NCBI GenBank assembly: GCA_003278805.1
Contig: QCDC01000002.1
Location: 1 to 64,000 of the forward strand
Length of the DNA stretch: 64,000 bases
From: Pelagibacteraceae bacterium AG-349-L17
Lineage (GTDB): Bacteria; Pseudomonadota; Alphaproteobacteria; Pelagibacterales; Pelagibacteraceae
Direction of reading: 5' to 3'
This document shows, one piece after another, positions 28,304 through 36,506 of the stretch. The translations under genes were made by a program, and so were the position numbers. Below the pieces are notes generated by a model that was given only the letters and a program-made list of their open reading frames with translations, did not search any database and was not told where the DNA came from. Numbering within the stretch: the stretch's first letter is position 1; each line of letters starts with the position of its first letter.

Positions 28304-28318
28304 TGTAATAATATAACA
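28304..28318 (+). promoter_or_regulatory. Zur box 2 in the znuA-znuC divergent promoter
   Basis: TGTAATAATATAACA differs from the Zur core at one base (A for T at the fourth position). Its centre is 18 bases from that of box 1. It lies about 20 bases before the znuC start. Two boxes at this spacing could bind two Zur dimers side by side. Confidence 0.75.
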
Positions 28319-28337
28319 TTTACATGTCAAGATTTTT

Positions 28338-29084
28338 ATGAGCACTGAAAATAATATTTTAGTAAAATTAGATAATGCTGGATATAAGCAAGATAATAAA
28401 TGGCTTGTTGAAGGCGTATCTTTTACTGTTGAAAAGGGTAAAATTGTTACCCTAATAGGACCAAACGGTTCAGGCAAAAGTACAACTGCTAAAATAGCTC
28501 TTGGATTTTATAAAGGTATAGAAGGTCAGGTTGAAAAATTTACAAACAAAATTGGATATGTCCCACAAAAAATTTCGATAGATTGGACGTTACCATTAAG
28601 AGTTAATGATTTTATGCTTTTAACAGATAAACTTAGTGATGACGTTGTGGATGAAGCACTAAAATCAACTGGTGTATATCATCTTAAAAATAAAAATTTA
28701 GGAAATTTGTCTGGTGGAGAATTTCAAAGAGTATTATTAGCAAGAGCTATATCAAAAAAACCAGAATTACTTGTCCTCGATGAACCAGTCCAAGGAGTTG
28801 ATTTTACAGGTGAGATTGAAATGTATGAATTGATAAAAAAAATATCTGCAAATTTAAATTGTGGAATCTTATTAATATCTCATGATCTTCATACTGTAAT
28901 GAGTGCGACTGATTATGTTGTTTGTTTAAATGGACATGTGTGTTGTTGTGGAAGTCCAACAGAGGTTGCTTTTAATAAAGAGTACAAGGCTTTATTTGGT
29001 GAACAAGCTTCAAAAACACTTACAATATATGAACATAAACATGATCACGTTCACACTACCGATGGAGAAATAAAAAAAAATTAA
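28338..29084 (+). CDS. znuC: Zinc ABC transporter ATP-binding protein ZnuC
   Basis: ATPase of the zinc importer. Walker A GPNGSGKST, Q-loop VPQKIS, signature LSGGEFQRV, Walker B LLVLDEPVQGVD and switch LLISHDLH are present. ZnuC-type features include CLNGHVCCCGSP and a His-rich tail (EHKHDHVHTTDG). The length of 248 is normal. It starts 20 bases after the second Zur box and is followed within two bases by znuB. Confidence 0.95.
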   Translation: MSTENNILVKLDNAGYKQDNKWLVEGVSFTVEKGKIVTLIGPNGSGKSTTAKIALGFYKGIEGQVEKFTNKIGYVPQKISIDWTLPLRVNDFMLLTDKLSDDVVDEALKSTGVYHLKNKNLGNLSGGEFQRVLLARAISKKPELLVLDEPVQGVDFTGEIEMYELIKKISANLNCGILLISHDLHTVMSATDYVVCLNGHVCCCGSPTEVAFNKEYKALFGEQASKTLTIYEHKHDHVHTTDGEIKKN

Positions 29085-29085
29085 T

Positions 29086-29889
29086 ATGTTAGATGACTTT
29101 TTTATAAGAGCGTTAATTGCAGGGATTGGCATTGCTCTAGTTACTGGCCCACTAGGTTGTTTTGTTGTTTGGAGAAGGCTTTCTTATTTTGGAGATACTC
29201 TTGCTCATTCTGCTTTGCTTGGTGTAACAATTGCTTATTCTATGGAATTAAATATTGCTGTCTCAATATTTTTAATTTCATCATTAATTGCCTTAATTTT
29301 AATACATCTTCAAAGAAAAACTAATCTACCTAGTGATGCTTTACTTGGTTTGCTTGCTCACTCATCGTTGGCAGTTGGTTTAGTTGTAATTGGTTTTTTA
29401 ACATTTATTAGATTTGATATAATGGGGCTTTTGTTTGGAGATATTTTAGCCGTTGACAAGAATGATCTTATTATTATCTGGTTTGGAGGAGGATTGATAT
29501 TATTAGTTTTAAAATTTATTTGGAAACCGTTGTTTGCCTCAACCGTTAATTATGAATTAGCTGAAGCCGAGGGTTTAAATCCAGATAGAGCCAAAGCAAT
29601 TTTTACAATTTTACTGGCAGCTATAATTGCGATTTCAATTAAATTAGTTGGTGTTTTGTTGATCACAGGAATGTTAATTATTCCAACTGCTATGGCTAGA
29701 AATATCTCAAATACTCCTCAAAAGATGGTTGTTTTTTCGATAATTGGAGGCTTGTTATCAGTGTTTATTGGACTATTTTCTTCTTTAGAGTTTAATACAC
29801 CATCTGGTCCTTCAATAATAACTGCTGCACTATTACTCTTTATAATTTCATTACTTAAAATTAAACAAACGATTCAATTGAAAAATTAA
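29086..29889 (+). CDS. znuB: Zinc ABC transporter permease ZnuB
   Basis: ABC-3-family membrane channel for zinc. The 267 residues form about eight membrane spans. Family marks are GPLGCFVVWRRLSYFGDTLAHSALLG near the N-terminus, LTFIRFDIMGLLFGDIL, and LLITGMLIIPTAMARNIS toward the C-terminus. It follows znuC with a one-base gap, and zur lies 24 bases downstream, so znuC-znuB-zur is probably one operon. Confidence 0.95.
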   Translation: MLDDFFIRALIAGIGIALVTGPLGCFVVWRRLSYFGDTLAHSALLGVTIAYSMELNIAVSIFLISSLIALILIHLQRKTNLPSDALLGLLAHSSLAVGLVVIGFLTFIRFDIMGLLFGDILAVDKNDLIIIWFGGGLILLVLKFIWKPLFASTVNYELAEAEGLNPDRAKAIFTILLAAIIAISIKLVGVLLITGMLIIPTAMARNISNTPQKMVVFSIIGGLLSVFIGLFSSLEFNTPSGPSIITAALLLFIISLLKIKQTIQLKN

Positions 29890-29913
29890 TGAAGTATTAT
29901 AGAAAATATTAAA

Positions 29914-30312
29914 ATGCAAAAACAACAAACTTTATCAAGAAACCAAAAAATTATTTTTGATTTAATAGATAAATCACAGGAGCCAATGAAGGCATACTCA
30001 ATTCTTTTTAATGTACAAAAAAAAGGAATTAAAGCTCCATTACAAGTTTATAGAGCCCTAGATAAGTTGGTTGAAATTGGAAAAATTCATAAAATTGAAA
30101 GCAGAAATGCTTTTATCGCGTGTCAAAATTCTAGCTGTCAAATCTCAAAAGCAACAGCATTTTCGATTTGTGAAAGTTGTGAAAATGTATCTGAAATAAG
30201 TAATACAAAACTTTCCAAATACCTATCTAATTTTGCTGAAAGCTCTGGTATGAAATATAGCAAATATAATTTAGAATTTTTTGGTTTATGTAAAAAATGT
30301 AAATCAAAATAA
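29914..30312 (+). CDS. zur: Fur-family zinc uptake regulator Zur
   Basis: Zinc-responsive repressor that should bind the two boxes before znuC. A winged helix occupies about 1-65 (VYRALDKLVEIGKIHKIES). The structural zinc pairs are Cys86-x2-Cys89 and Cys126-x2-Cys129. Sensory-site equivalents of E. coli Zur are His59, Cys70 and Glu94. The fourth ligand (E. coli His96) falls at Ser/Lys 78-79, with an extra Cys75 nearby that could substitute. The length is 132. As part of a Zur-box operon it is probably autoregulated. Its stop overlaps the next gene by one base (TAATG). Confidence 0.9.
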   Translation: MQKQQTLSRNQKIIFDLIDKSQEPMKAYSILFNVQKKGIKAPLQVYRALDKLVEIGKIHKIESRNAFIACQNSSCQISKATAFSICESCENVSEISNTKLSKYLSNFAESSGMKYSKYNLEFFGLCKKCKSK

Positions 30313-31310
30313 TGGGCACAGTTTCATTAACTTTAGACGAAATATTTGAACTAGCTAAAAAAACTCTTTTGGCAAATGGTTGTGATGATGAAACAGCATC
30401 AATTTTATCAGACTTAATTAGAAATGCTGAAAGAGATGGTTCTGTATCACACGGTTTATTTAGATTGCCAGCATACGTTACTGGTCTTAAAGGCGGAAAG
30501 ATTAATGGTAAGGGTAAACCTGAGATAAAAAAAATATCTCTATCTGTAATAAAAGTTGAAGGTAATAATTGTTTAGCACCCGTTGTATTAAATAAAGGTT
30601 TGCCAGAATTAGCAAAAGCAGCAAAAGAAAATGGTGTTGCTGTATTAGCAATAAATAATTCACATCACATGGCTGCTATGTGGCCTGAAACAGAAAAATT
30701 AGCAGAAGAAGGTTTGGTTGCATTTGCTTGTACATCTTACAAGCCTGCTGTAGCACCTGCTGGTGCTATTAAGCCATTATTTGGAACTAACCCAATTTCG
30801 TTTGCTTGGCCACGTCCAGGTAAAACACCAGTTGTTTATGATATGGCAACAGCTTCAATGGCGATGGGAGAAGTTCAAGTTGCTAAAAGAGAAGGGCACA
30901 AAGTTCCACTTGGAACTGGTTTAACTAAAGATGGTAAAGAAACAACTGATCCAGGGGAAATTGCTGATGGTGGAGTTCTATTACCATTTGGTGGTTACAA
31001 AGGATCTGCAATTGCAATGATGGTAGAATTAATGGCAGGCGCATTAGTAGGAGACAATTTTAGTTTTGAAACTGCTGCCAAAGATAATAATGATGGTGGT
31101 CCTCCAAGTGGTGGTGAATTCATAATAGCAATTAACCCAAATAAAACCTCAGGTACTAATTGGCAAAAACATGCAGAGGAATTTTTTGAAAAAATGAAAT
31201 CAATGGGTGAAGTAAGATTACCTGGAGAAAGACGTCACAAGAATAGAATGGATACTGGTCCAAGAAATATTAACGAAGAATTAATAAATAAAATTAAATC
31301 TTTAAGCTAA
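30312..31310 (+). CDS. Malate/lactate dehydrogenase family (Ldh2) oxidoreductase
   Basis: NAD(P)H-dependent 2-keto-acid or imine reductase of the type-2 malate/L-lactate dehydrogenase family. Typical segments are NNSHHMAAMWP with the probable catalytic histidine, FACTSYKPAVAPAGA followed by LFGTNPISFAWP, DMATASMAMGEV and LPFGGYKGSAIAMMVE. The length of 332 fits the family. Close relatives reduce malate, ureidoglycolate or delta1-piperideine-2-carboxylate; the substrate here is open. It starts within the zur stop codon, which places it in the zinc operon, though no zinc link is visible. It ends tail-to-tail over the last nine bases of xthA. Confidence 0.87.
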   Translation: MGTVSLTLDEIFELAKKTLLANGCDDETASILSDLIRNAERDGSVSHGLFRLPAYVTGLKGGKINGKGKPEIKKISLSVIKVEGNNCLAPVVLNKGLPELAKAAKENGVAVLAINNSHHMAAMWPETEKLAEEGLVAFACTSYKPAVAPAGAIKPLFGTNPISFAWPRPGKTPVVYDMATASMAMGEVQVAKREGHKVPLGTGLTKDGKETTDPGEIADGGVLLPFGGYKGSAIAMMVELMAGALVGDNFSFETAAKDNNDGGPPSGGEFIIAINPNKTSGTNWQKHAEEFFEKMKSMGEVRLPGERRHKNRMDTGPRNINEELINKIKSLS

Positions 31311-32078
31311 ATTAATCTCAATTGGTGTGTGATCAGAAGGCTTTTCTCTTCCACGTGGATCTTTATTAATATTAATATCTTTAATTTGATCAATTATAGA
31401 ATTTGAAACTAAAAAATGATCAATCCTCATACCGTTATTTTTTTGCCATGCACCTCTCATATAATCCCAAAATGTATATCCTTCTTTATCTTCATAAAAA
31501 TGTCTGTAGACGTCATTAAAACCAAGATTGATCATTTCTCTAAATTTTTTTCTTATTTCAAGCCTGTATAAAGCATCGTCTTCAAAACTTTTAACATTAT
31601 AAACATCTTCTGCTGAAGGGATAATATTGAAATCACCAGCTAAAATAATATTTGAATTTTTTTTAGATAATGTTTTTAATTGTTTTATTAATTGACCAAG
31701 CCAATTTTTTTTATAATCATATTTTTCTGTATCTACAGGATTACCATTAGGGGTGTAAATATTTATTAATTGTATATTTTTTTTCTTATGCTCAAATTCA
31801 GCTGAAATTATTCTTGATTGTTTTAACTTATCCTTAATTAAATCTGTTTTGACATTTTTTAATTTATTTTTAGATATAATTGCTACACCATTATAACTTT
31901 TTTGACCAAATACATGACTTTCGTAGTCCATTGATGAAAAATCATCATATGGAAAATTAACATCTTCAGTTTTGATTTCCTGCATCATTAAAATATCAGG
32001 TTTATATTTTAATAAATAGCTTTTGATATTTTCAATTCTTGCTCTTACCGAGTTTACATTCCAAGATGAAATGAGCAT
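31302..32078 (-). CDS. xthA: Exodeoxyribonuclease III (AP endonuclease)
   Basis: DNA repair nuclease acting at abasic sites. Family motifs are ISSWNVNSVRARI at the start, LMMQEIKTED (metal Glu), LAGDFNI and the final SDHTPIEI. I set the start at ATG 32078, which overlaps the erpA stop by one base and begins directly at the conserved LISSWN. The frame is open to 32108, but those ten residues (MRLWSFFLTL) would read through the end of erpA. The protein is 258 residues, normal for XthA. Confidence 0.93.
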   Translation of the reverse strand: MLISSWNVNSVRARIENIKSYLLKYKPDILMMQEIKTEDVNFPYDDFSSMDYESHVFGQKSYNGVAIISKNKLKNVKTDLIKDKLKQSRIISAEFEHKKKNIQLINIYTPNGNPVDTEKYDYKKNWLGQLIKQLKTLSKKNSNIILAGDFNIIPSAEDVYNVKSFEDDALYRLEIRKKFREMINLGFNDVYRHFYEDKEGYTFWDYMRGAWQKNNGMRIDHFLVSNSIIDQIKDININKDPRGREKPSDHTPIEINLA

Positions 32079-32395
32079 TAAAGTGAGAAAGAAACTCCAC
32101 AACCGCATGAAGATTTGGTCTGTGGATTAGATATTTTGAATTGTTCACCTATAAGTTCAGAAACGTAATCAACTTCAGATCCTTTAAGCAAATCAGCAGA
32201 AGTTTTGTCAATTAAAATATTTTGATAATTTAAATCATCATCTTGTTTTGATTTATCAAAAGTAAACTCATATTGAAAACCAGAACATCCTCCACCTTTG
32301 ATAGCGATTCTGAAGAATGATCCTTTGTCTTTTTTTGACAACAAATTATCTATTTGTTTTAACGCTTTATCCGTAAATTTAATTTCTTTAATCAT
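32078..32395 (-). CDS. erpA: Iron-sulfur cluster insertion protein (ErpA/IscA family)
   Basis: A-type Fe-S carrier. The three conserved cysteines are in GGGCSGFQY and the C-terminal CGCG (SSCGCGVSF). The length of 105 is typical. It lies directly upstream of xthA on the minus strand with a one-base overlap. ErpA and IscA cannot be told apart with certainty by eye; the position next to dgt, divergent from it, matches the erpA location in several alphaproteobacteria. Confidence 0.9.
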   Translation of the reverse strand: MIKEIKFTDKALKQIDNLLSKKDKGSFFRIAIKGGGCSGFQYEFTFDKSKQDDDLNYQNILIDKTSADLLKGSEVDYVSELIGEQFKISNPQTKSSCGCGVSFSL

Positions 32396-32445
32396 GTCTG
32401 AACACTGATATTACTAATATAATACTTAATTATTTAAATTAAAGG

Positions 32446-33564
32446 ATGAAAAAAGACACTTTGTTAGGCGTATTTAAAAGTAAAGGCAGACTTAATAAAG
32501 AAGCTAATTCAAAATACAGATCTCCTTTTCAACGTGACAGAGATCGGATAATTCACAGCGCATCATTTAGAAGATTAAAGCATAAAACCCAAGTATTTGT
32601 TAACACAGAAGGGGATCATTTTAGAACAAGGATTACTCATTCAATTGAAGTTGCTCAAATAGCAAGATCAATCGCAAAATATCTAAAATTAAATGAAGAT
32701 TTATCTGAAACCTTAAGTCTTGCTCATGATTTAGGTCATACTCCATTTGGCCATGCAGGAGAGGATGCTTTAGATGAATGTATGGAAAATTATGGTGGTT
32801 TCGATCACAATCTTCAGACACTAAGAATAGTAATGTTTTTAGAGAATAAATATTTTAAATTTGCTGGATTAAATTTAACTCTTGAAACTTTAGAAGGACT
32901 TTTAAAACATAACGGACCAGTAGATGATCTAAGCATGATCAATAAACTAATTGGATCAAAAGTTTTCAAAAATAAGATTAACTTTAATACGTATCCATCA
33001 TTAGAGGCTCAAATATCAGCTATATCAGATGATATTGCCTATAATAATCATGATATTCAGGATGGAATTAAAGCTAACCTATTTAAACTTGAGGAATTAG
33101 TTGAATTAGATTTTTTTAAAGACATTTATCAAAAATATAAAAATAAAATTAATAAAAAAAATTATAAAATTGCCATTTATCAAATAATCAGAGATTCAAT
33201 AGATATTATGATTAGAGATTTACTAAATAATACAGAAAAAAATATTAAAAAATTTAAAATTAAGTCATTAAAAGATGTATCAAAATCAAATCAATTAATA
33301 GTTTCTTTTTCAGATAAAATAGAAAATTCAGAACAAGAAATCCGATCATTTTTAAGACATAGAATGTATGATAATAAATCGGTGCTTAACAAGAATCAAA
33401 GAGGTAAAATGATAATTAAGAAATTATTTAAAATAATTAAATCAAATCCAAGAAAATTTCTAACTAGAGAGCAATTGACTAAGGACAAATATAGAGCTAT
33501 TTCAGACTTTATATCTGGTATGACAGACAGATACGCAATTAACCTTTATAACGATAATAAATGA
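32446..33564 (+). CDS. dgt: Deoxyguanosinetriphosphate triphosphohydrolase-like protein
   Basis: HD-domain dNTP triphosphohydrolase of the Dgt family. The N-terminal YRSPFQRDRDRIIHSASFRRLKHKTQVF block is diagnostic, and metal ligands are in RITHSIEVAQIA and LAHDLGHTPFGHAGE. A further DDIAYNNHDIQDG motif lies near residue 194. The length of 372 matches the shorter alphaproteobacterial type. It overlaps argS by four bases (ATGA), the usual alphaproteobacterial dgt-argS order. It is divergent from erpA across 50 bases. Confidence 0.94.
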   Translation: MKKDTLLGVFKSKGRLNKEANSKYRSPFQRDRDRIIHSASFRRLKHKTQVFVNTEGDHFRTRITHSIEVAQIARSIAKYLKLNEDLSETLSLAHDLGHTPFGHAGEDALDECMENYGGFDHNLQTLRIVMFLENKYFKFAGLNLTLETLEGLLKHNGPVDDLSMINKLIGSKVFKNKINFNTYPSLEAQISAISDDIAYNNHDIQDGIKANLFKLEELVELDFFKDIYQKYKNKINKKNYKIAIYQIIRDSIDIMIRDLLNNTEKNIKKFKIKSLKDVSKSNQLIVSFSDKIENSEQEIRSFLRHRMYDNKSVLNKNQRGKMIIKKLFKIIKSNPRKFLTREQLTKDKYRAISDFISGMTDRYAINLYNDNK

Positions 33565-35294
33565 ATATTTTTGAATTATATTTAGATAAAATTAAATCTG
33601 TTATTATTGAACTTGGTAAAAAAAATCAAATCATCATTCCAGAAAGTTTCAATGGTATTAATGCAGAAATACCACCTCCAAAATTTGATTGTGATATTTC
33701 AACTAATGTTGCAATGGTTTTATCGAAACTAAACAAAACTTCTCCAATACAATTAGCAGAAAAACTTGCACCTGAAATAAAAAATAGTGACGATCAAATA
33801 GAAAATATATCTGTTGCTAAACCTGGTTTCATAAATATTAAATTTAAGCCATCTTTTTGGTCAAACTTTATTAAAGAAATAATTGATAATGCTAAAAATT
33901 TTGGAATTAATGAAAAAGAGAAAAAAAATAATTACTTAGTTGAATTCGTATCAGCTAATCCCACAGGTCCCTTGCATGTTGGTCACTGTAGAGGAGCTAT
34001 TTTAGGTGATGTCATATCTAATGTGTTAATATTTAATAAGCATAAAGTTACAAAAGAGTATTATGTAAATGATTATGGTAATCAAATTATTAATTTTACA
34101 AAATCCGTATACTTTAGAATTAGGGAATTAAAATTTAACGAAACTTTTCCACAAAATAATCCTGATTTATATCCAGGAGATTATTTAGTCGATTTTGCGA
34201 AAAATATAGTTTCAGACAATTCAGATCTTAATTTTGATAATTATGATCAAATAAGCGATAAGTTAACAGTTTTATCTATAGAACAGGCGCTGCTTTTAAT
34301 TAAAAAGAACCTTAAGAGTTTAGGAATTAATCACGATAATTTTGTTAGTGAAAAAAGCATTGTTTTAAACAAAGAAGTAGAAAGTGTAATAAAATTTTTA
34401 GAAAAAAATAAATTTGTTTATAAAGGAAAAATTAAAGCTCCAGCTGGAGAAGACGATAAAAACTGGGTAGAACGAGAACAGTTACTTTTTAAATCTACTG
34501 ATTTTGGTGATGATAAAGATAGAGCATTGCAAAAATCAGATGGAGCATGGACTTATTTTGCAAGCGATGTTGCATATCACAAAAATAAAGTAGATCGTAA
34601 ATTTGATTATTTAATAAATATTCTTGGTGCAGACCATGCTGGTTATATCAAAAGAATTTCATCTTCAGTTGAGGCTTTGTCAGGAAAAAAAGATAAATTG
34701 ATCTGCAAAATTAGTCAACTTGTTAAACTCATTAAAGATAACAAACCATTTAAGATGTCTAAAAGAAAAGGTGATTATATAACAGTTGATGATTTAATTA
34801 AAGAAGTTGGAAAAGATGCAACCAGATTTATTATGCTAAACAGAAGTAGTGATGTCGAATTAGATTTTGATTTTGATGCTGTAAAAGAAAAATCAAAAGA
34901 TAATCCATTGTATTACGTTCAATATTGTTATGCTAGAATTTCATCTGTCTTTAGACATATTGGCAAAGATTTAAATTCAAATATTAAATTAGATGATTTT
35001 AGTTTCGAATACTCAAATGATGAGATCAAAGTTTTAAAGAAGATTTCAGAATGGCCAAAATGTATCGATTCAGCTAGTTCAAAATTGGAACCACATAGAA
35101 TACCTATTTATTTATATGATCTTGCCTCAGAATTTCATTCTTATTGGAATCTTGGTAAACAAAACCCAGAGAAAAGATTTATTAATGATCAAAAAAAAGT
35201 TTCACCAGATAAATTAATTTTTTTAAAAGCAATATCTAACGTTGTAAAATCAGGTATGGATATAGTTGGTGTAGATACACCAGATAAAATGTAA
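33561..35294 (+). CDS. argS: Arginyl-tRNA synthetase
   Basis: Class I synthetase that charges tRNA-Arg. The HIGH motif is HVGH in VSANPTGPLHVGHCRGA, the KMSKS-like loop is KMSKRKGDYITVDDL, and the anticodon-binding domain occupies the C-terminal third. The length of 577 is normal. It is translationally linked to dgt upstream by an ATGA overlap, and its own TAATG overlaps the next small gene. Confidence 0.96.
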   Translation: MNIFELYLDKIKSVIIELGKKNQIIIPESFNGINAEIPPPKFDCDISTNVAMVLSKLNKTSPIQLAEKLAPEIKNSDDQIENISVAKPGFINIKFKPSFWSNFIKEIIDNAKNFGINEKEKKNNYLVEFVSANPTGPLHVGHCRGAILGDVISNVLIFNKHKVTKEYYVNDYGNQIINFTKSVYFRIRELKFNETFPQNNPDLYPGDYLVDFAKNIVSDNSDLNFDNYDQISDKLTVLSIEQALLLIKKNLKSLGINHDNFVSEKSIVLNKEVESVIKFLEKNKFVYKGKIKAPAGEDDKNWVEREQLLFKSTDFGDDKDRALQKSDGAWTYFASDVAYHKNKVDRKFDYLINILGADHAGYIKRISSSVEALSGKKDKLICKISQLVKLIKDNKPFKMSKRKGDYITVDDLIKEVGKDATRFIMLNRSSDVELDFDFDAVKEKSKDNPLYYVQYCYARISSVFRHIGKDLNSNIKLDDFSFEYSNDEIKVLKKISEWPKCIDSASSKLEPHRIPIYLYDLASEFHSYWNLGKQNPEKRFINDQKKVSPDKLIFLKAISNVVKSGMDIVGVDTPDKM

Positions 35295-35554
35295 TGCTAA
35301 AAGAAATTAAGTATTTAATCTTTATTGTTGTAATTGCTTTATTTATTTTTTTGACTGGTAGATATTATTTTTCAGATGAAAATAAGAAAAAATCTTATAG
35401 ATCTTATAAAAATAATGATGAGAAAATTAAATTATATTCTAAAAATTTACCTATTCTGAAAAATGATACACAAAATGTAATTGAATACGTTAAGCAAACA
35501 AATAAAAAAAAGAAAAAAAAGTTTAATTTTTGGAAACTTTTAGATAATGATTAA
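35294..35554 (+). CDS. Short membrane-anchored protein in the SPOR-protein position
   Basis: An 86-residue protein with one N-terminal membrane span (about 7-25, IKYLIFIVVIALFIFLTG) and a short, lysine-rich tail ending FWKLLDND. In many alphaproteobacteria the gene between argS and nagZ encodes a membrane-anchored SPOR-domain protein. Here the membrane anchor remains, but no SPOR domain can be seen. It overlaps argS by one base and nagZ by eight, so it is very likely translated. Function unknown. Confidence 0.8.
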   Translation: MLKEIKYLIFIVVIALFIFLTGRYYFSDENKKKSYRSYKNNDEKIKLYSKNLPILKNDTQNVIEYVKQTNKKKKKKFNFWKLLDND

Positions 35555-36497
35555 GAATAGAAGAGCTTTTATTGTTGGTTTAAAATCATCAATATTATCA
35601 AAGAAAGAGATTAGTTTTTTAAAGAAATATAAACCATGGGGAGTTATTTTATTTTCAAGAAACATAAATTCAATTGAACAAACTAAAAAATTGACTGATA
35701 AAATAAAAAAGATATTTAAAGACAAAAAATATCCAATATTGATTGATCAAGAAGGTGGACGAGTAAATCGACTAAGTAAAATTATTTCATTTGATAATTT
35801 GTCTTCTGAATATTTTGGTAATTTATTCACAAAAGATAAGAAAAAATTTAATATTATTTATAAATTATTTATCGATAAAACTTCGTATTTGCTTAAATCA
35901 ATTGGTGTTAATATAAATACTGTTCCTGTTTTAGATCTTCGGGTTAAAGGAGCCAGCAACATTATTGGAGATAGGTCTTTTTCAAAAAATAAAAAAAATA
36001 TCTCTAAAATTGGAGATATTTGTATTGATTATTTTCATGTAAATTCCATTGGAACTGTGATGAAACACATACCAGGGCATGGATTAGCTAAGGTGGATAG
36101 TCATAAATTTACTCCTATAGTTAGCAAAAACTTAAACTATTTGAATAAAAATGATTTTTTTCCATTCAAGAAAAAACAAAGCTATTTTGCTATGACAGCG
36201 CATATAATATATCGAAAAATTGATAAGTTAAATACAGCTACACACTCTAAAAAAATTATAAATTTAATTAGAAGTAAAATTGGTTTTAAAAACATTTTAA
36301 TTTCAGATGATTTATCAATGAAAAGTTTAAAAGATGATTTAAAAACTAATACTATTAAAACGTTTAGTGCAGGTTGTAATCTTGCTCTCCATTGTAATGG
36401 CAAATTGTCTGAAATGAAGATAGTTGCTGATAATTCACCAAAGGTTAGTAATTTTATCATAAAAAAAACATCGCTATTTTATAAAATTTTAAGTTAA
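35547..36497 (+). CDS. nagZ: Beta-N-acetylhexosaminidase (glycoside hydrolase family 3)
   Basis: Cytoplasmic enzyme that removes N-acetylglucosamine from recycled peptidoglycan fragments. The family motif KHIPGHGLAKVDSH (173-186) holds the acid/base-loop residues, and ILISDDLSM near 250-257 holds the nucleophile Asp. DQEGGRVNRL (68-77) is also conserved. The length of 316 is slightly below the common 330-340. The start overlaps the preceding small gene by eight bases. It is followed closely by scpA, the conserved alphaproteobacterial order. Confidence 0.93.
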   Translation: MIKNRRAFIVGLKSSILSKKEISFLKKYKPWGVILFSRNINSIEQTKKLTDKIKKIFKDKKYPILIDQEGGRVNRLSKIISFDNLSSEYFGNLFTKDKKKFNIIYKLFIDKTSYLLKSIGVNINTVPVLDLRVKGASNIIGDRSFSKNKKNISKIGDICIDYFHVNSIGTVMKHIPGHGLAKVDSHKFTPIVSKNLNYLNKNDFFPFKKKQSYFAMTAHIIYRKIDKLNTATHSKKIINLIRSKIGFKNILISDDLSMKSLKDDLKTNTIKTFSAGCNLALHCNGKLSEMKIVADNSPKVSNFIIKKTSLFYKILS

Positions 36498-36506
36498 TAT
36501 CTTATC

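Noticed and set aside
32079-32108. Upstream extension of xthA (first ten codons of the open frame)
   Set aside because: ATG 32078 begins directly at the conserved LISSWN and shares a TAATG with erpA. The extension merely reads through the end of erpA.
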